A DNA stretch of 64,000 nucleotides, taken from NCBI GenBank assembly GCA_034421995.1, contig DAOUJY010000047.1, positions 1-64,000 of the forward strand. Reading direction: 5' to 3'. Made by a program: the position numbers and the translations under genes. The notes below the pieces were generated by a model. The model was not told where the DNA came from. It worked only from the letters and a program-made list of their open reading frames with translations, and made no database searches. The DNA is from Bin87 sp034421995. GTDB taxonomy: Bacteria; Chloroflexota; Dehalococcoidia; Lucifugimonadales; UBA3495. The stretch's first letter is position 1; every line of letters starts with the position of its first letter. This document shows, one piece after another, positions 16,326 to 24,700 of this stretch.

Positions 16326-19115
16326 TTACATCGGCTCCACCCGCACGGCGCAAACTTTGTATTCCGGTATCCGCGAGTCCGGGTCATAGACGGCGTTGGT
16401 GAGGAAGTTGGCCGCCGATGCGGTATCGCTGAGGCGATAGAAGGGTATGAATATCTCGCCGGTCCGCATCCGGTAGGTGTAGCGGGCCACGCCGGTCAGT
16501 TCGCCGCGGCGGGAGCGCACCCGCACGTCGTCGCCGTCCCGCAGGCCGTAGCGCTCGCCGTCAGCGGGGTTGATTGACACTTCAAGCGTGGGCGCCCGGG
16601 CCACCAGGCTGTTCACCCGCCGGGTGATGGTGCCGCCGTGCCAGTGGTACAGGACGCGGCCGGTGTTGAGCACCAGTGGGAACCGCTCCGATGGGGTTTC
16701 CGCCGCCACCGGCCCCTGCTCATAACCGACGAACCTGGCCCGGTCGCCGCGGGGAAAATCGTCAGCGTAGAGGTAGGTGGTGCCGGGATGCTCCGGCGAC
16801 GGGCAGGGCCACTGGATGCCTCCTTCAGCGTCCAGCCGTTGGTAAGAGATGCCGGATATGATGGGCGTCAAACCCGCCATCTCGTCAAAAATCTCCGACG
16901 GATGCTGATAGGCGAACTGGCTTTCCCAGGGCAGCCCCAGCCGGCGGCACATCCGCCGGGCCAGGTCGCAGACGATGTCCCAGTCGGGCCGGCTGCTGCC
17001 CACCGGCGGGATGGCCTGGCGCACTCGTTGGACGCGGCGCTCGCTGTTGGTGAAGGTGCCGTCCTTCTCAGCGAAACTGGTGGCCGGCAGTATCACGTCG
17101 GCCAGTTGGGCCGTGGCATGAATGAAGATGTCCTGCACCACCAGGAAGTCCAGGCGGCGGAACAGTTCGTCGGCTCGGTTCAGGTCCGGCTCGCTCAGCA
17201 GGGGATTCTCGCCGGTGATGTACATGGCGCGCACGCCGTCGGGCTGGCCAATGGAATCCACCATATCGGTCACGACCTCGCCCTCGACCCGGGGCAGCGC
17301 GCCGTCAGCGTTCCAGGCCGCGCTGAACTTTGCCACGGTGTCCGAGCGCAAACCCTGATAGCCGGGCAGGGAGTTAGGCAAACATCCGGCGTCGCCGCAG
17401 CCCTGCACGTTGTTCTGGCCGCGCAGCGGCGAGACACCGGAGCCGGGCCGCCCCAACTGGCCGGACACCAACGCCAGATTCAGCAGGCTGTGGACGTTGG
17501 GAGTTCCGCTGGTATGTTGGGTGATGCCCATGCCCCAGATGAGACAGGAACCGCCGTAGCCACGTTCTGGGTCACCACCCTTCGGCGCCGGAGGACGAGC
17601 GAACATCCGGGCGGCGGCGCGGATGTCGTCAGCGGCAACGCCGGTGATGGCGGCGGCGCGTTCCGGCGTGTACTGGTCAACGACGGCGCGCCATTCGTCG
17701 TAACCCTCGGTGCGGCTGTTCACAAAGTCCGTATCGGCCAGACCCTCCTGGACGACCACGTGGGCCAGCGCGTTCATCAGCGCGACGTCGGTGCCCGGAT
17801 AGGGACGCAGCCACAGGTCGGCATAGTCGCACATATCAATGCGACGGGGATTGACGACAATGAGCTTGGCGCCGCGTTCGACCACGGCGCGGCGCATCCG
17901 CGAGGCGGCCACCGGATGGTTGGAAGTCGGGTCGCAACCGATCACCACCAGGCAACCGGCGTCTTCGTAGTCGGTGTACGAATTGCTCGTCGCGCCGCTG
18001 CCCAGCGAGGTGAGCATGGCCTCAACCGACGGCGCGTGGCAGAGGCGGGTGCAGTGGTCAATGTTGTTGCTGCCCATTACCAACCGGGCGAACTTCTGCT
18101 GCACATAGCCATCCTCATTGGTGGCCTTGGCCGAGCAGAGCGTGCCAAAGGCATTGCCCCGATACTCGGCCAGACGGGACGCCACCAAATCCAGCGCCTC
18201 GTCCCACGTCGCTTCGCGGAAGGGGCCGGTATGCCGCTCCCCGTCGCGGATCAGCGGCGTCTTGATGCGGTCGTCATGCTGGACAAACGTGTACCCGAAC
18301 CGGCCTTTGACGCACAGCATACCCACACTGGAAAGGTTGTCGGGATTATCGTGAGAGGCTACGATGCGATTAGTGGCGTCGTCCACCTCCAGTCGGATCC
18401 CGCAGCCCACGCCGCAATAGGGGCAGGTGGTGCTGACCGTGTGGGTAGCAGCGACTGGCGACTCCTTCACGCTGATGGCTCCCGTGGGGCACACGCTAAG
18501 GCACTGGCCGCAGGTGGTGCAGATACTCTCGGCCAACGGTTTGTCGCCGGCGGTGGCGATCCGCGCGGTGTCTCCCACGCCGAGAACGTCAATGGCGCCG
18601 ATGAACTGATGGCTGGACTGGCAGGCATTGACACAGCGGGCGCACAGAATACAGGCGTCCATCGCCAGGTCGAAAACCGGATTGGACGTGTCGGCAGCCG
18701 GCCGGGCGCGCGATTGCCAGCGCGTCTCGGATATGCCGTGCAACTCCGCTGCATCGGACAGCAGCCCATAATCGGTAGGGGCGACCGGCCGGTCGCCCCT
18801 ACTCTGCTCGCCTCCCACCATCCCCAGCGTCAGCTGGATTACTCCGGAACGGATGCGCCGCGCGTCCTCCGTGTTGGTGCGGATCACCATGCCATCGCTG
18901 GCCGGCGTGGAGCACGACGCCGGAAACCCGCGAATGCCGTCGATCTGCACCAGGCAGGTACGGCAGGCCCCTATGGCCGGCATATCGGCGTCCTTGCATA
19001 ACTGCGACAGCGGAACACCGGCGGCGTTTACGGCGTCCAACGCCGACGCGCCGGCAAGCACGGATACGGATATCCCGTCAACGGTCAAGTTAACAACGCG
19101 GCTGGCGACGGCCAT
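16326..19115 (-). CDS. fdhA: Formate dehydrogenase alpha subunit, Cys type, with fused Fe-S domains
   Basis: 929 residues, ATG 19115. Order of domains: N-terminal [2Fe-2S] ferredoxin domain (Cys40, 51, 54, 68), a dicluster 4Fe-4S ferredoxin (Cys155/158/161/165 and 199/202/205/209), the molybdopterin [4Fe-4S] site (Cys231, 234, 238, 268), the catalytic region NNIDHCTRLCHAPSV and a C-terminal dinucleotide-binding domain (VLNTGRVLYHWHGGTITRRV). Cys359 holds the place of the selenocysteine of E. coli FdhF. The enzyme oxidises formate or reduces CO2, passing electrons to NAD or ferredoxin through partners not present here. A 28-bp palindrome is read in frame as residues about 105-114. The annotation could also fit a related NuoG-like oxidoreductase. 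Confidence 0.9.
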   Translation of the reverse strand: MAVASRVVNLTVDGISVSVLAGASALDAVNAAGVPLSQLCKDADMPAIGACRTCLVQIDGIRGFPASCSTPASDGMVIRTNTEDARRIRSGVIQLTLGMVGGEQSRGDRPVAPTDYGLLSDAAELHGISETRWQSRARPAADTSNPVFDLAMDACILCARCVNACQSSHQFIGAIDVLGVGDTARIATAGDKPLAESICTTCGQCLSVCPTGAISVKESPVAATHTVSTTCPYCGVGCGIRLEVDDATNRIVASHDNPDNLSSVGMLCVKGRFGYTFVQHDDRIKTPLIRDGERHTGPFREATWDEALDLVASRLAEYRGNAFGTLCSAKATNEDGYVQQKFARLVMGSNNIDHCTRLCHAPSVEAMLTSLGSGATSNSYTDYEDAGCLVVIGCDPTSNHPVAASRMRRAVVERGAKLIVVNPRRIDMCDYADLWLRPYPGTDVALMNALAHVVVQEGLADTDFVNSRTEGYDEWRAVVDQYTPERAAAITGVAADDIRAAARMFARPPAPKGGDPERGYGGSCLIWGMGITQHTSGTPNVHSLLNLALVSGQLGRPGSGVSPLRGQNNVQGCGDAGCLPNSLPGYQGLRSDTVAKFSAAWNADGALPRVEGEVVTDMVDSIGQPDGVRAMYITGENPLLSEPDLNRADELFRRLDFLVVQDIFIHATAQLADVILPATSFAEKDGTFTNSERRVQRVRQAIPPVGSSRPDWDIVCDLARRMCRRLGLPWESQFAYQHPSEIFDEMAGLTPIISGISYQRLDAEGGIQWPCPSPEHPGTTYLYADDFPRGDRARFVGYEQGPVAAETPSERFPLVLNTGRVLYHWHGGTITRRVNSLVARAPTLEVSINPADGERYGLRDGDDVRVRSRRGELTGVARYTYRMRTGEIFIPFYRLSDTASAANFLTNAVYDPDSRIPEYKVCAVRVEPM
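18775..18802. repeat. 28-bp palindromic repeat inside the formate dehydrogenase gene
   Basis: Identical in all 28 positions to the copies at 4304 and 39166. On the coding strand it reads S-R-G-D-R-P-V-A-P-T without breaking the frame. It falls between the [2Fe-2S] domain and the ferredoxin domain, a linker region likely to tolerate insertion. Confidence 0.95.
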
Positions 19116-19145
19116 GATGGTTCACCCTCACCTACTCTGATTTTT

Positions 19146-19170
19146 CTTTGCGTCTCTGCAGCTTTGCGTT
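19146..19170. repeat. TTTGCGT-type short intergenic repeat
   Basis: CTTTGCGTCTCTGCAGCTTT followed by GCGTT lies in the 97-base gap between the aminotransferase and formate dehydrogenase genes. A related stretch of the same word type (TGCGTC, CTTTGCGTT) occurs at 55431-55464. Both are non-coding and may be one dispersed repeat family. Confidence 0.45.
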
Positions 19171-19212
19171 AAATTCCCTTTGCCCCTTGCGAGCGTGTAA
19201 CTCTGGTATAGG

Positions 19213-20424
19213 CTATCCCTCGAAGTAGCCCTCCTCCCGGAACAACTCGGCCAGGCGACCAACGCCTTCCCGGATCTCATCCGGCGAGTTATGGCTGTAG
19301 GTAAGACGGAAATAGTTATTGCGTCCCCGGTCGGCGCGGAATACGCCGCCCGGATTGTACTTCACATCTCGTTGGACCGCTTTCTGCAACGTGACCCAGG
19401 TATCTGCGCCCTCGGGCAGGCGCACGAATACTAACATGCCCCCCGTGGGGTGGGTCCAGTCGCAGAAGGACGGGAAGTTCTGCTCCAGCGCCTCCAGCAT
19501 GGCGTCGCGGCGCACCAGCAGCGCCTGCCTGACGGCCTCAATATGCTCGGCCTCGTGCTCGCGCATATATTCGTACACCATCATGGTCGCCAGGTGGCTC
19601 ACGCCGCGCCGCGGCAGGTTCTCGGAGTTGACCTGCGGCAACGCCTCCTTGACCCCCGGCGGCAGCACACCGAACCCAACGCGCAGCCCGCAGCCCAGCA
19701 GCTTGGTGAACGACGATACGTATATCACGTCGCCCTGGTCGCTCAGGCCGGAGAAGGCGGTGGGCAGCGGTTCGCCATCAATCCGAAAATCGGCGTAGGA
19801 CTCGTTCTCCAGCACCGGTACGCCGTACCGTTGGGCCACGTCCAGCAGGGCGCGCTTCCGTCCCTCGGAAACGCTGAAGCCCAGGGGATTCTGGTACACC
19901 GGAATGGTCCAGACGAACTTGGCCCGCCGGCCGGCCCGTTCCAGCGAGGCCAGGGCATCCTCCAGCGCGTCGGGTAGCATCCCGTCCTCGTCGCTGGGCA
20001 CGTGGATCGGCTCCGCGCCCCGTTCCAGCATCATCCGCAGGCTGCCCATGTAGGTGAACTCCTCCACCAGCACCGGGTCGCCGGGGTTGATGAAAGACTC
20101 CAGCAGGATGGTGATGGCCCCGCCGGCGCCGTCGGAGATGAAAACATCGTCGGGGGAGGCATTGAAACCCCGGTTGTTGGCCAACCGTTCGGCTACCAGT
20201 TCGCGCAGACCCATATGTCCCCCGGCCGGCGGATACGCAGCCAACGAGTTGGGCCCGCCGGCGTCCAGCCCAGCGCGGATGGCAGTGAGATATTCGTCGG
20301 AGTCGATGACCTCCGGCACAGCGTTGGTAACGGAAAAGATGTACTTCACCGGCACATTGGCCCCTTCCGGCGTCGCCACCGCTCGGGGCAGGGTGTTTGA
20401 GAACAGGGCTGCGTAATCTACCAT
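19213..20424 (-). CDS. PLP-dependent class I/II aminotransferase
   Basis: 403 residues, ATG 20424. Fold type I markers are AAYPPAGGHMGLRELVAERL, DGAGGAITILLESFINPGD, WTIPVYQNPLG with the Asn-Pro pair that contacts PLP, and the Schiff-base lysine in VSSFTKLLGCGLRVGFG, ending with YFRLTYSHNSPDEIREG where the Arg binds the substrate carboxylate. The profile is that of 2-aminoadipate/LysN-like and MocR-related aminotransferases without the DNA-binding domain. It is the third gene of a set running from the SsuD-like oxidoreductase. Confidence 0.88.
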   Translation of the reverse strand: MVDYAALFSNTLPRAVATPEGANVPVKYIFSVTNAVPEVIDSDEYLTAIRAGLDAGGPNSLAAYPPAGGHMGLRELVAERLANNRGFNASPDDVFISDGAGGAITILLESFINPGDPVLVEEFTYMGSLRMMLERGAEPIHVPSDEDGMLPDALEDALASLERAGRRAKFVWTIPVYQNPLGFSVSEGRKRALLDVAQRYGVPVLENESYADFRIDGEPLPTAFSGLSDQGDVIYVSSFTKLLGCGLRVGFGVLPPGVKEALPQVNSENLPRRGVSHLATMMVYEYMREHEAEHIEAVRQALLVRRDAMLEALEQNFPSFCDWTHPTGGMLVFVRLPEGADTWVTLQKAVQRDVKYNPGGVFRADRGRNNYFRLTYSHNSPDEIREGVGRLAELFREEGYFEG

Positions 20425-20439
20425 TGGAGCATCTCCGGG

Positions 20440-20982
20440 TTATTGGCGGCCGTTTCCACCGTTGCGCTGGCGCCGCAGTTCGGCTAATTCGGCAGTCAAC
20501 TCTGTGATGACGGATAGCATTGCCTGCTGAGTTGCTACCACTTGGCGTTGGCTTTCGGCAACTTGCGCGACCAATTGGTCAACGCGCTGGCGCTCGGCAA
20601 CACGCTCCTCCTCCCGAACCCGGCGCTCATCCTCCCATTGCCTGCGCTCCTCCTCTCGGAGCTTGCGTTGTTCAGCGGCCATGGTTTCCGCGGCGATTCG
20701 CGCCGCCCGTTCTCTACTGAACATCGCGTAGTTCACACCTCCTCCGACGATGCCGCCGATTAGTGCGCCCAGCGTCAGGCACAATGTCCATATTTCCGCG
20801 TTGACATACCGGGCGATGGGCGCCGGATTGCAATGATGCAGCACCGCCGCTTGGGATGAGCAAGGCGCGCTCGTATAGTACCAGATAAGCCACGTGACCG
20901 CCGCCGTAATCGCGCCTACGATTAGCGGCAGCCACAGGATTTCGAGCAGGTCGCGTAACGCGGGCGGTCGTTGCGGGGTCAT
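20440..20982 (-). CDS. Two-helix membrane protein with long coiled coil
   Basis: 180 residues. Two hydrophobic helices (about 12-35 and 62-85) are followed by a highly charged helix from residue about 92 to the end (RKLREEERRQWEDERRVREE and on), which is a likely cytoplasmic coiled coil, ending in AELAELRRQRNGGNGRQ. No catalytic motif is visible and I do not recognise the family. Its ATG overlaps the stop of the upstream oxidoreductase gene (ATGA), so it is translationally coupled to it; the aminotransferase begins 15 bases after its stop. Confidence 0.7.
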   Translation of the reverse strand: MTPQRPPALRDLLEILWLPLIVGAITAAVTWLIWYYTSAPCSSQAAVLHHCNPAPIARYVNAEIWTLCLTLGALIGGIVGGGVNYAMFSRERAARIAAETMAAEQRKLREEERRQWEDERRVREEERVAERQRVDQLVAQVAESQRQVVATQQAMLSVITELTAELAELRRQRNGGNGRQ

Positions 20983-22181
20983 GCCCGGTCCGCTTTACGC
21001 CGAGCCACCACCCCTTCCCGAACCAGCGGTATCAGCTCCCGCCCGTACTCCGCAGCGTCGGCCAGCGGGTCGAAGCCCCGGATGATGAACGCCGAGCAGC
21101 CCAGGTCGTAGTATGCCAGGAGCGAATCGGCCACCTGCTGCGGCGTACCCACCAGGCAGGTGGTGCTGCCCGAGGCCCCGCTGGCGGCGGCAATGGGCAT
21201 CCACAGCCGCTCGTCGTGTACGTTGCCCTCAGCGGCGAAACGCAGCAGACGCCACGCCCCTTCCGATTGTGGGCGCGTCGGCACTCCGGGGGTGATGCGG
21301 CCGGCGGTGGCCTGCTGCACGCGAGCCAGGATGCCCTCGGCTCTTTCCCACGCTTCGCCTTCGGTGTCGCCCAGGATCGGGCGGGCCGACAGGCTGAACC
21401 GCATTTCGTCCGGGTCCCGGCCGGCGGCGGCCACTCGGGAACGCACGTCGGCAATGCGCTGGGCAATTGAAGCCCGGGGTTCGCCCCACAGCGCGAACAG
21501 GTCGGCTCGCTTGCTGGCCACGTCCAGCGCCATTTCCGACGCTCCGCCGAAGAACAGTGGGACGTGAGGCTGCTGCCGGCAGCGGGCCTGGCTGTAGGCA
21601 TCCTGCAGATGGTAGAACTCACCTTCGTGGTCGAAGGGTTCGGTCTCGGTCCAGATGCGGCGCATCACGTCGAGGTATTCATCGGTGCGGCGGTAGCGGC
21701 TGTCGTGATCCAGCCAGTCGCCGTCCTGCCGTTGTTCCACGTCGTTGCCGCCGGTGATGATGTGCAGCGCGATGCGCCCGTTGGTGAGCTGGTCCAGGGT
21801 GGTGGCCTTGCGGGCGGCCAGCGTGGGCGCGATAAAACCGGGCCGGTGGGCGATCAGGTAGCCCAGCCGTTCCGTGTGGGCGGCAGCGTAGCCGGCCACC
21901 TCAAACCCGTCGGGAGTGGACGACGAGTAGCCGGTAAGCACCATGTCAAAGCCGGCGTCCTCATGGGTGCGCGCGAAATCCAGGATGTAATCGGGATCGA
22001 CGCCCGCCGGCACCTCGGCGCCGGGGTTGATGCCGCCGCCGAAGAGGCTGAGGGTCGCGCCCCGGTTGGCCTCCGCCTCCCGAACCACGCCAATCATGCC
22101 GATTATCGTTACGCCGTCGTCGCTGTACACGCTGGGAACCGTCGGGGCAGGCCGGGTACCATTGTCTCTGGCATCGCTCAT
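20979..22181 (-). CDS. LLM-class flavin oxidoreductase, SsuD-like
   Basis: 400 residues, ATG 22181. The alkanesulfonate monooxygenase subgroup is indicated by ARTHEDAGFDMVLTGYSSS, AHRPGFIAPTLAARKATTLD, NGRIALHIITGGNDVEQRQDGD and SRYRRTDEYLDVMRRIWTE, followed by PLFFGGASEMALDVASKRAD. SsuD splits sulfite from alkanesulfonates using FMNH2 from a separate reductase; no reductase or transporter gene is nearby, so the substrate may differ. It heads a set with the coiled-coil membrane protein and the aminotransferase. The 439-base gap upstream holds the structured RNA on the other strand. Confidence 0.88.
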   Translation of the reverse strand: MSDARDNGTRPAPTVPSVYSDDGVTIIGMIGVVREAEANRGATLSLFGGGINPGAEVPAGVDPDYILDFARTHEDAGFDMVLTGYSSSTPDGFEVAGYAAAHTERLGYLIAHRPGFIAPTLAARKATTLDQLTNGRIALHIITGGNDVEQRQDGDWLDHDSRYRRTDEYLDVMRRIWTETEPFDHEGEFYHLQDAYSQARCRQQPHVPLFFGGASEMALDVASKRADLFALWGEPRASIAQRIADVRSRVAAAGRDPDEMRFSLSARPILGDTEGEAWERAEGILARVQQATAGRITPGVPTRPQSEGAWRLLRFAAEGNVHDERLWMPIAAASGASGSTTCLVGTPQQVADSLLAYYDLGCSAFIIRGFDPLADAAEYGRELIPLVREGVVARRKADRA

Positions 22182-22290
22182 GGTTGTGGATTCTCCCTAA
22201 TTTTGACCGTTTGCGGGGTAGTTTAGACCATTGACGGGCTGATGCGGCAAATGTTGATAAAATTCATCAAAAATTGCGGGTATAGAGGTG

Positions 22291-22319
22291 TTGACAGGCA
22301 TCGCCGAACGATATACTAT
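22291..22319 (+). promoter_or_regulatory. Sigma-70-like promoter for an intergenic RNA
   Basis: Consensus TTGACA (22291-22296), 17-base spacer, TACTAT (22314-22319), predicting a start near 22326. No protein gene of normal size follows on this strand; instead an intrinsic terminator ends at 22599. Confidence 0.6.
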
Positions 22320-22402
22320 GTATTCAAGGTGCTGGGGGTGCAGGGAACTCCCACCCGCCGGAAACCCGATGGCAACGCCGTCGTCAATGCAGGAGGTTAG
22401 AA

Positions 22403-22480
22403 GTGGTTTCGCTGATAACGCTGAACCATAGTTGGCATTTCCCCTGTAAAAGCCCTGTTGGCGCAGCCGCAGCGGTATGA
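22403..22480 (+). CDS. Possible 25-residue peptide inside the intergenic RNA
   Basis: AGGAGG (22391-22396) lies six bases before GTG 22403, which opens a 25-codon frame ending at TGA 22478. The peptide (starting MVSLITLNHSWHF) is mildly hydrophobic with one Cys and an Ala-rich end. Good ribosome-site spacing within a transcript that has its own promoter and terminator is the only support. It could be chance, or a leader or small-protein mRNA. Confidence 0.25.
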   Translation: MVSLITLNHSWHFPCKSPVGAAAAV

Positions 22481-22559
22481 CGATGCCGGGGAGGGCGCCG
22501 ACAGGGAAAAATTCCATCGGCCAGCCGCCTGAGAGCGGCGGTACGATAGGAATCGAAAA

Positions 22560-22599
22560 CCGGGGCACCGACTGTTCATCGGGCCCCGGATCTTTTTTT
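22560..22599 (+). terminator. Intrinsic terminator of the intergenic RNA
   Basis: The stem CCGGGGC (22560-22566) with GCCCCGG (22583-22589), extended internally by CGA/TCG, is followed by ATC and seven T residues on the plus strand. This is the clearest intrinsic terminator in the window and is oriented for the plus strand, where no other gene ends. Confidence 0.8.
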
Positions 22600-22620
22600 G
22601 TACGACTACAGACTGCGCTG

Positions 22621-23277
22621 CTACGGCCCGGCGGACGCCGCCGCCAACGCCGCCTGATATTGCTCCGGCGTATTCACGTCCCACAGCAGTTCGGGCGCGC
22701 CCAGTTCAACCCGTTGCGTTGCAGCCTGGTGCCGCTCCGTCACGGCGCGCATTCCCTGGGTAGCCTCGGTGATGTCCAGCAGTTCGCCGTACAGCTTGCG
22801 ACTGACGGCGATGGGATGGCCCCCCTTTCCGTTGCAGGTCGGTATGGTGATCAAGGCGCCATCGCCGTCCCGATGGGCCTCGAGCACCCGCCGCACGATG
22901 CCAGGGCTGCGAGGCTGATCGACGTTAAGGAACAATATGGGCCCGGCAGAGTCGTCAGCAACGGAGATCGCGCGCAACCCGGTTTTGATGGAAGTAGTCT
23001 TCCCCTGGGCGTAATCGGGGTTGACCACGCACCGCACGTTGCCCAGGGCGTACACGTCGCTGTTCACCCCGATGCGTGCCTGCAACTCATCGGCCCGGTG
23101 GCCCAACACCACCACCACCTCGTCCGCCCCAGCCTCGCGCAGCGCGACAATCTGGTGGATGATGAGGAACCGGCCCTGCCAGTCCAGCAGGGCTTTCAGC
23201 GTCCCCATGCGCCGGGACACGCCGGCGGCGAGGAGGATGGCGGAGGTGAAGGGTGATGGAGTAAGCTGCGCGGTCAT
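22621..23277 (-). CDS. MocA-like nucleotidyltransferase
   Basis: 218 residues, ATG 23277. The nucleotide-binding start ILLAAGVSRRMGTLKALLDW, the metal site in FLNVDQPRSPGIV and the later GGHPIAVSRKL are characteristic of MocA/MobA-type enzymes, which transfer CMP or GMP to molybdopterin. The GTLK form favours the MocA/CoxI-like NTP transferase group over MobA. Molybdopterin cytosine dinucleotide is typical of xanthine-oxidase-like enzymes, none of which is in the window. The ATG overlaps the stop of the PIN gene by one base, so it is the last gene of an operon with it and the glycosylase. Confidence 0.85.
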   Translation of the reverse strand: MTAQLTPSPFTSAILLAAGVSRRMGTLKALLDWQGRFLIIHQIVALREAGADEVVVVLGHRADELQARIGVNSDVYALGNVRCVVNPDYAQGKTTSIKTGLRAISVADDSAGPILFLNVDQPRSPGIVRRVLEAHRDGDGALITIPTCNGKGGHPIAVSRKLYGELLDITEATQGMRAVTERHQAATQRVELGAPELLWDVNTPEQYQAALAAASAGP

Positions 23278-23681
23278 TAGAACAGATCTTGCAACGCTTG
23301 TTCCGGGGTGATGGCGGGGATGGGAGAGTTGATGAAATCTCGGATGTTTCGGGTAATGATGTGCTGAACGCCGGCGGCTTGTGCGGCGGCAACCTGCATG
23401 GCGTCCTCAAAGTCGGTCATGGGCAGGGACAGGGCGTATAGCAGGGATTGGTGACCGACAGGGGCTACCGTCAACAGGCTGACCATTTGCTCGACGAAAG
23501 CCCGCGCCGTTGCCCGGCTGATGTCGCGCTGCAAGATGAAGTGGCACGTGGCTATGGTGTGCCAGGCGACAAAAGCGGTTGTTGAGGTAGTCTCAATCCG
23601 ATGGATAAGCTCCCGCGCGGCCAAAGGATTCGGCGGCCGGTTGAGCGCAAAGTCGAGCAGTACGTTGTTGTCAATAAGCAT
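23277..23681 (-). CDS. PIN-domain protein (VapC-like)
   Basis: 134 residues. The PIN-domain acidic residues are visible in MLIDNNVLLDF (Asp4), in the MTDFEDAMQ block and in the ITRNIRDF ending. PIN toxins are RNases that cleave tRNA or mRNA. No antitoxin gene is adjacent: the upstream neighbour is a DNA glycosylase overlapping by one base (TGATG), and downstream is the MocA-like gene. It may be an orphan toxin or a PIN RNase with a cellular role. Confidence 0.8.
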   Translation of the reverse strand: MLIDNNVLLDFALNRPPNPLAARELIHRIETTSTTAFVAWHTIATCHFILQRDISRATARAFVEQMVSLLTVAPVGHQSLLYALSLPMTDFEDAMQVAAAQAAGVQHIITRNIRDFINSPIPAITPEQALQDLF

Positions 23682-24676
23682 CAGGATAAGTACTTCCGCG
23701 ACAGGTATTCGTAACGGGCGTCATCCACTGTCATTCCGGGGGGCAATCTAAACTTGCCATGCCAGCGGTGGGCAAAGGACAGCGGTTCATCGCCGTGACG
23801 ACGTCGCCAGTAGAACAGGTACTGGTTAGCGTAGCCGGCGTATTCACCGAATTCCTGCCGTGCTCGTTTTGACGCTTCGTGTTGCTCGTGGTCAGCAGGT
23901 CCCGATTTTTCCGGGAACCCCCATTCCGGGTAGGCCTCGGTTACCGCCCGCCATACCCATTTGTCCACCGGAAACGCTTCCAGCTTGTCCAAGGCAAAGA
24001 GGGCAACGCAGTCAGCGATTTTGCCGGAGACTCCCGGAATCTGCAACAGATTACGCCTGACTTCGAGGTAGGACTGCCGACACAAATCATCCCAATCAAT
24101 TTCGCCCCAGTCCACTCGCTTGGCAATTCCGTTGACATTCCAGGACAATTCTGAACCCAACAGCCACTTCCAAACGACATGAGACAACCTGTAATCGGAC
24201 TCATTTTGCCTGGGTGTGGGAAACGTGTAGCGAACATCATCCCCCAAGCGGAGTTCCGTCCCCATCAGTTTCGCGGCATATTCTACCGTATCCTCGGTGT
24301 AGCCAAGGTCGGTACGCTCGGCACAAAACTGCGAAGCCAGGCACTCCCACGGCTCTTGCCGCAACAGGCGCAGGCCCGGATACTCCCGCATTATCGTAGC
24401 CACTTTTGGATCCCGGGCGATGCAGGCGTAAATGGCGTCAATATCATCGTCCGTCCGGAAATAGCGGCGTAGGCATTGATCCGGGTCGTCTTCATGCCCC
24501 GTCAGACTGGCCGCCTCGTACTCAATCCCCCTGTCGATCTGCCGGACGTGAAACAGATGCGACCCCACCACACCGGAAAACCAGCCGTCGCCAAAGGGAC
24601 GCCACCGGAAGGTTTGCCCCATGGTAAGGGTCAGAGCCAGGTTGAAGGGTGGGCTAATTTCAATTTTCCGCGCCAT
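23681..24676 (-). CDS. OGG1-like DNA glycosylase, paralogue 1
   Basis: 331 residues. The N-terminal domain carries the family mark MGQTFRWRPFGDGWFSGVV, the middle RQEPWECLASQFCAERTDL, and the helix-hairpin-helix core IPGVSGKIADCVALF with Lys219 as the Schiff-base nucleophile and Asp238 (AFPVDKW) 19 residues later, the same spacing as in human OGG1. It should excise oxidised purines with lyase activity, although substrate choice in this family is broad. The C terminus is about 40 residues longer than in the other two copies. Two paralogues follow upstream at 24701 and 26592. Confidence 0.85.
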   Translation of the reverse strand: MARKIEISPPFNLALTLTMGQTFRWRPFGDGWFSGVVGSHLFHVRQIDRGIEYEAASLTGHEDDPDQCLRRYFRTDDDIDAIYACIARDPKVATIMREYPGLRLLRQEPWECLASQFCAERTDLGYTEDTVEYAAKLMGTELRLGDDVRYTFPTPRQNESDYRLSHVVWKWLLGSELSWNVNGIAKRVDWGEIDWDDLCRQSYLEVRRNLLQIPGVSGKIADCVALFALDKLEAFPVDKWVWRAVTEAYPEWGFPEKSGPADHEQHEASKRARQEFGEYAGYANQYLFYWRRRHGDEPLSFAHRWHGKFRLPPGMTVDDARYEYLSRKYLS

Positions 24677-24700
24677 TTTGTTATTCCTTGCCGGGCAAGT

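Larger units (their letters stand above)
22326..22599 (+). ncRNA. Putative stand-alone structured RNA, class unknown
   Basis: About 274 bases between a good promoter and a strong intrinsic terminator, in the gap between two minus-strand genes. The strand can form several convincing hairpins: CGATGGC/GCCGTCG, TGGTTTCGC/GCTGAACCA with one mismatch, a 12-bp stem CCCTGTTGGCGC/GCGCCGACAGGG enclosing CGGTAT/ATGCCG, GCCGC/GCGGC, and the terminator stem. I looked for the hallmark bases of RNase P RNA, tmRNA, SRP RNA and common riboswitches and did not find them. It contains a possible 25-codon reading frame. It may be a 6S-like or trans-acting RNA, or the mRNA of a small peptide. The rest of the gap (22182-22290 and 22600-22620) shows nothing clear. 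Confidence 0.5.

Noticed and set aside
16638..19001. Very long open frame on the plus strand, about 787 codons, antisense to formate dehydrogenase
   Set aside because: Its sequence is Gly/Val/His/Arg-rich without any domain and is explained by the high GC third positions of the real gene. The same applies to long antisense frames over pyrG, lepA, dinG and DUF1800.
22326..22599. Intergenic RNA as RNase P RNA, tmRNA or SRP RNA
   Set aside because: The conserved RNase P segments, the tRNA-like tmRNA ends and the SRP GGAAGGAAGCAGC-type loop are not present, and the length fits poorly for the first two.
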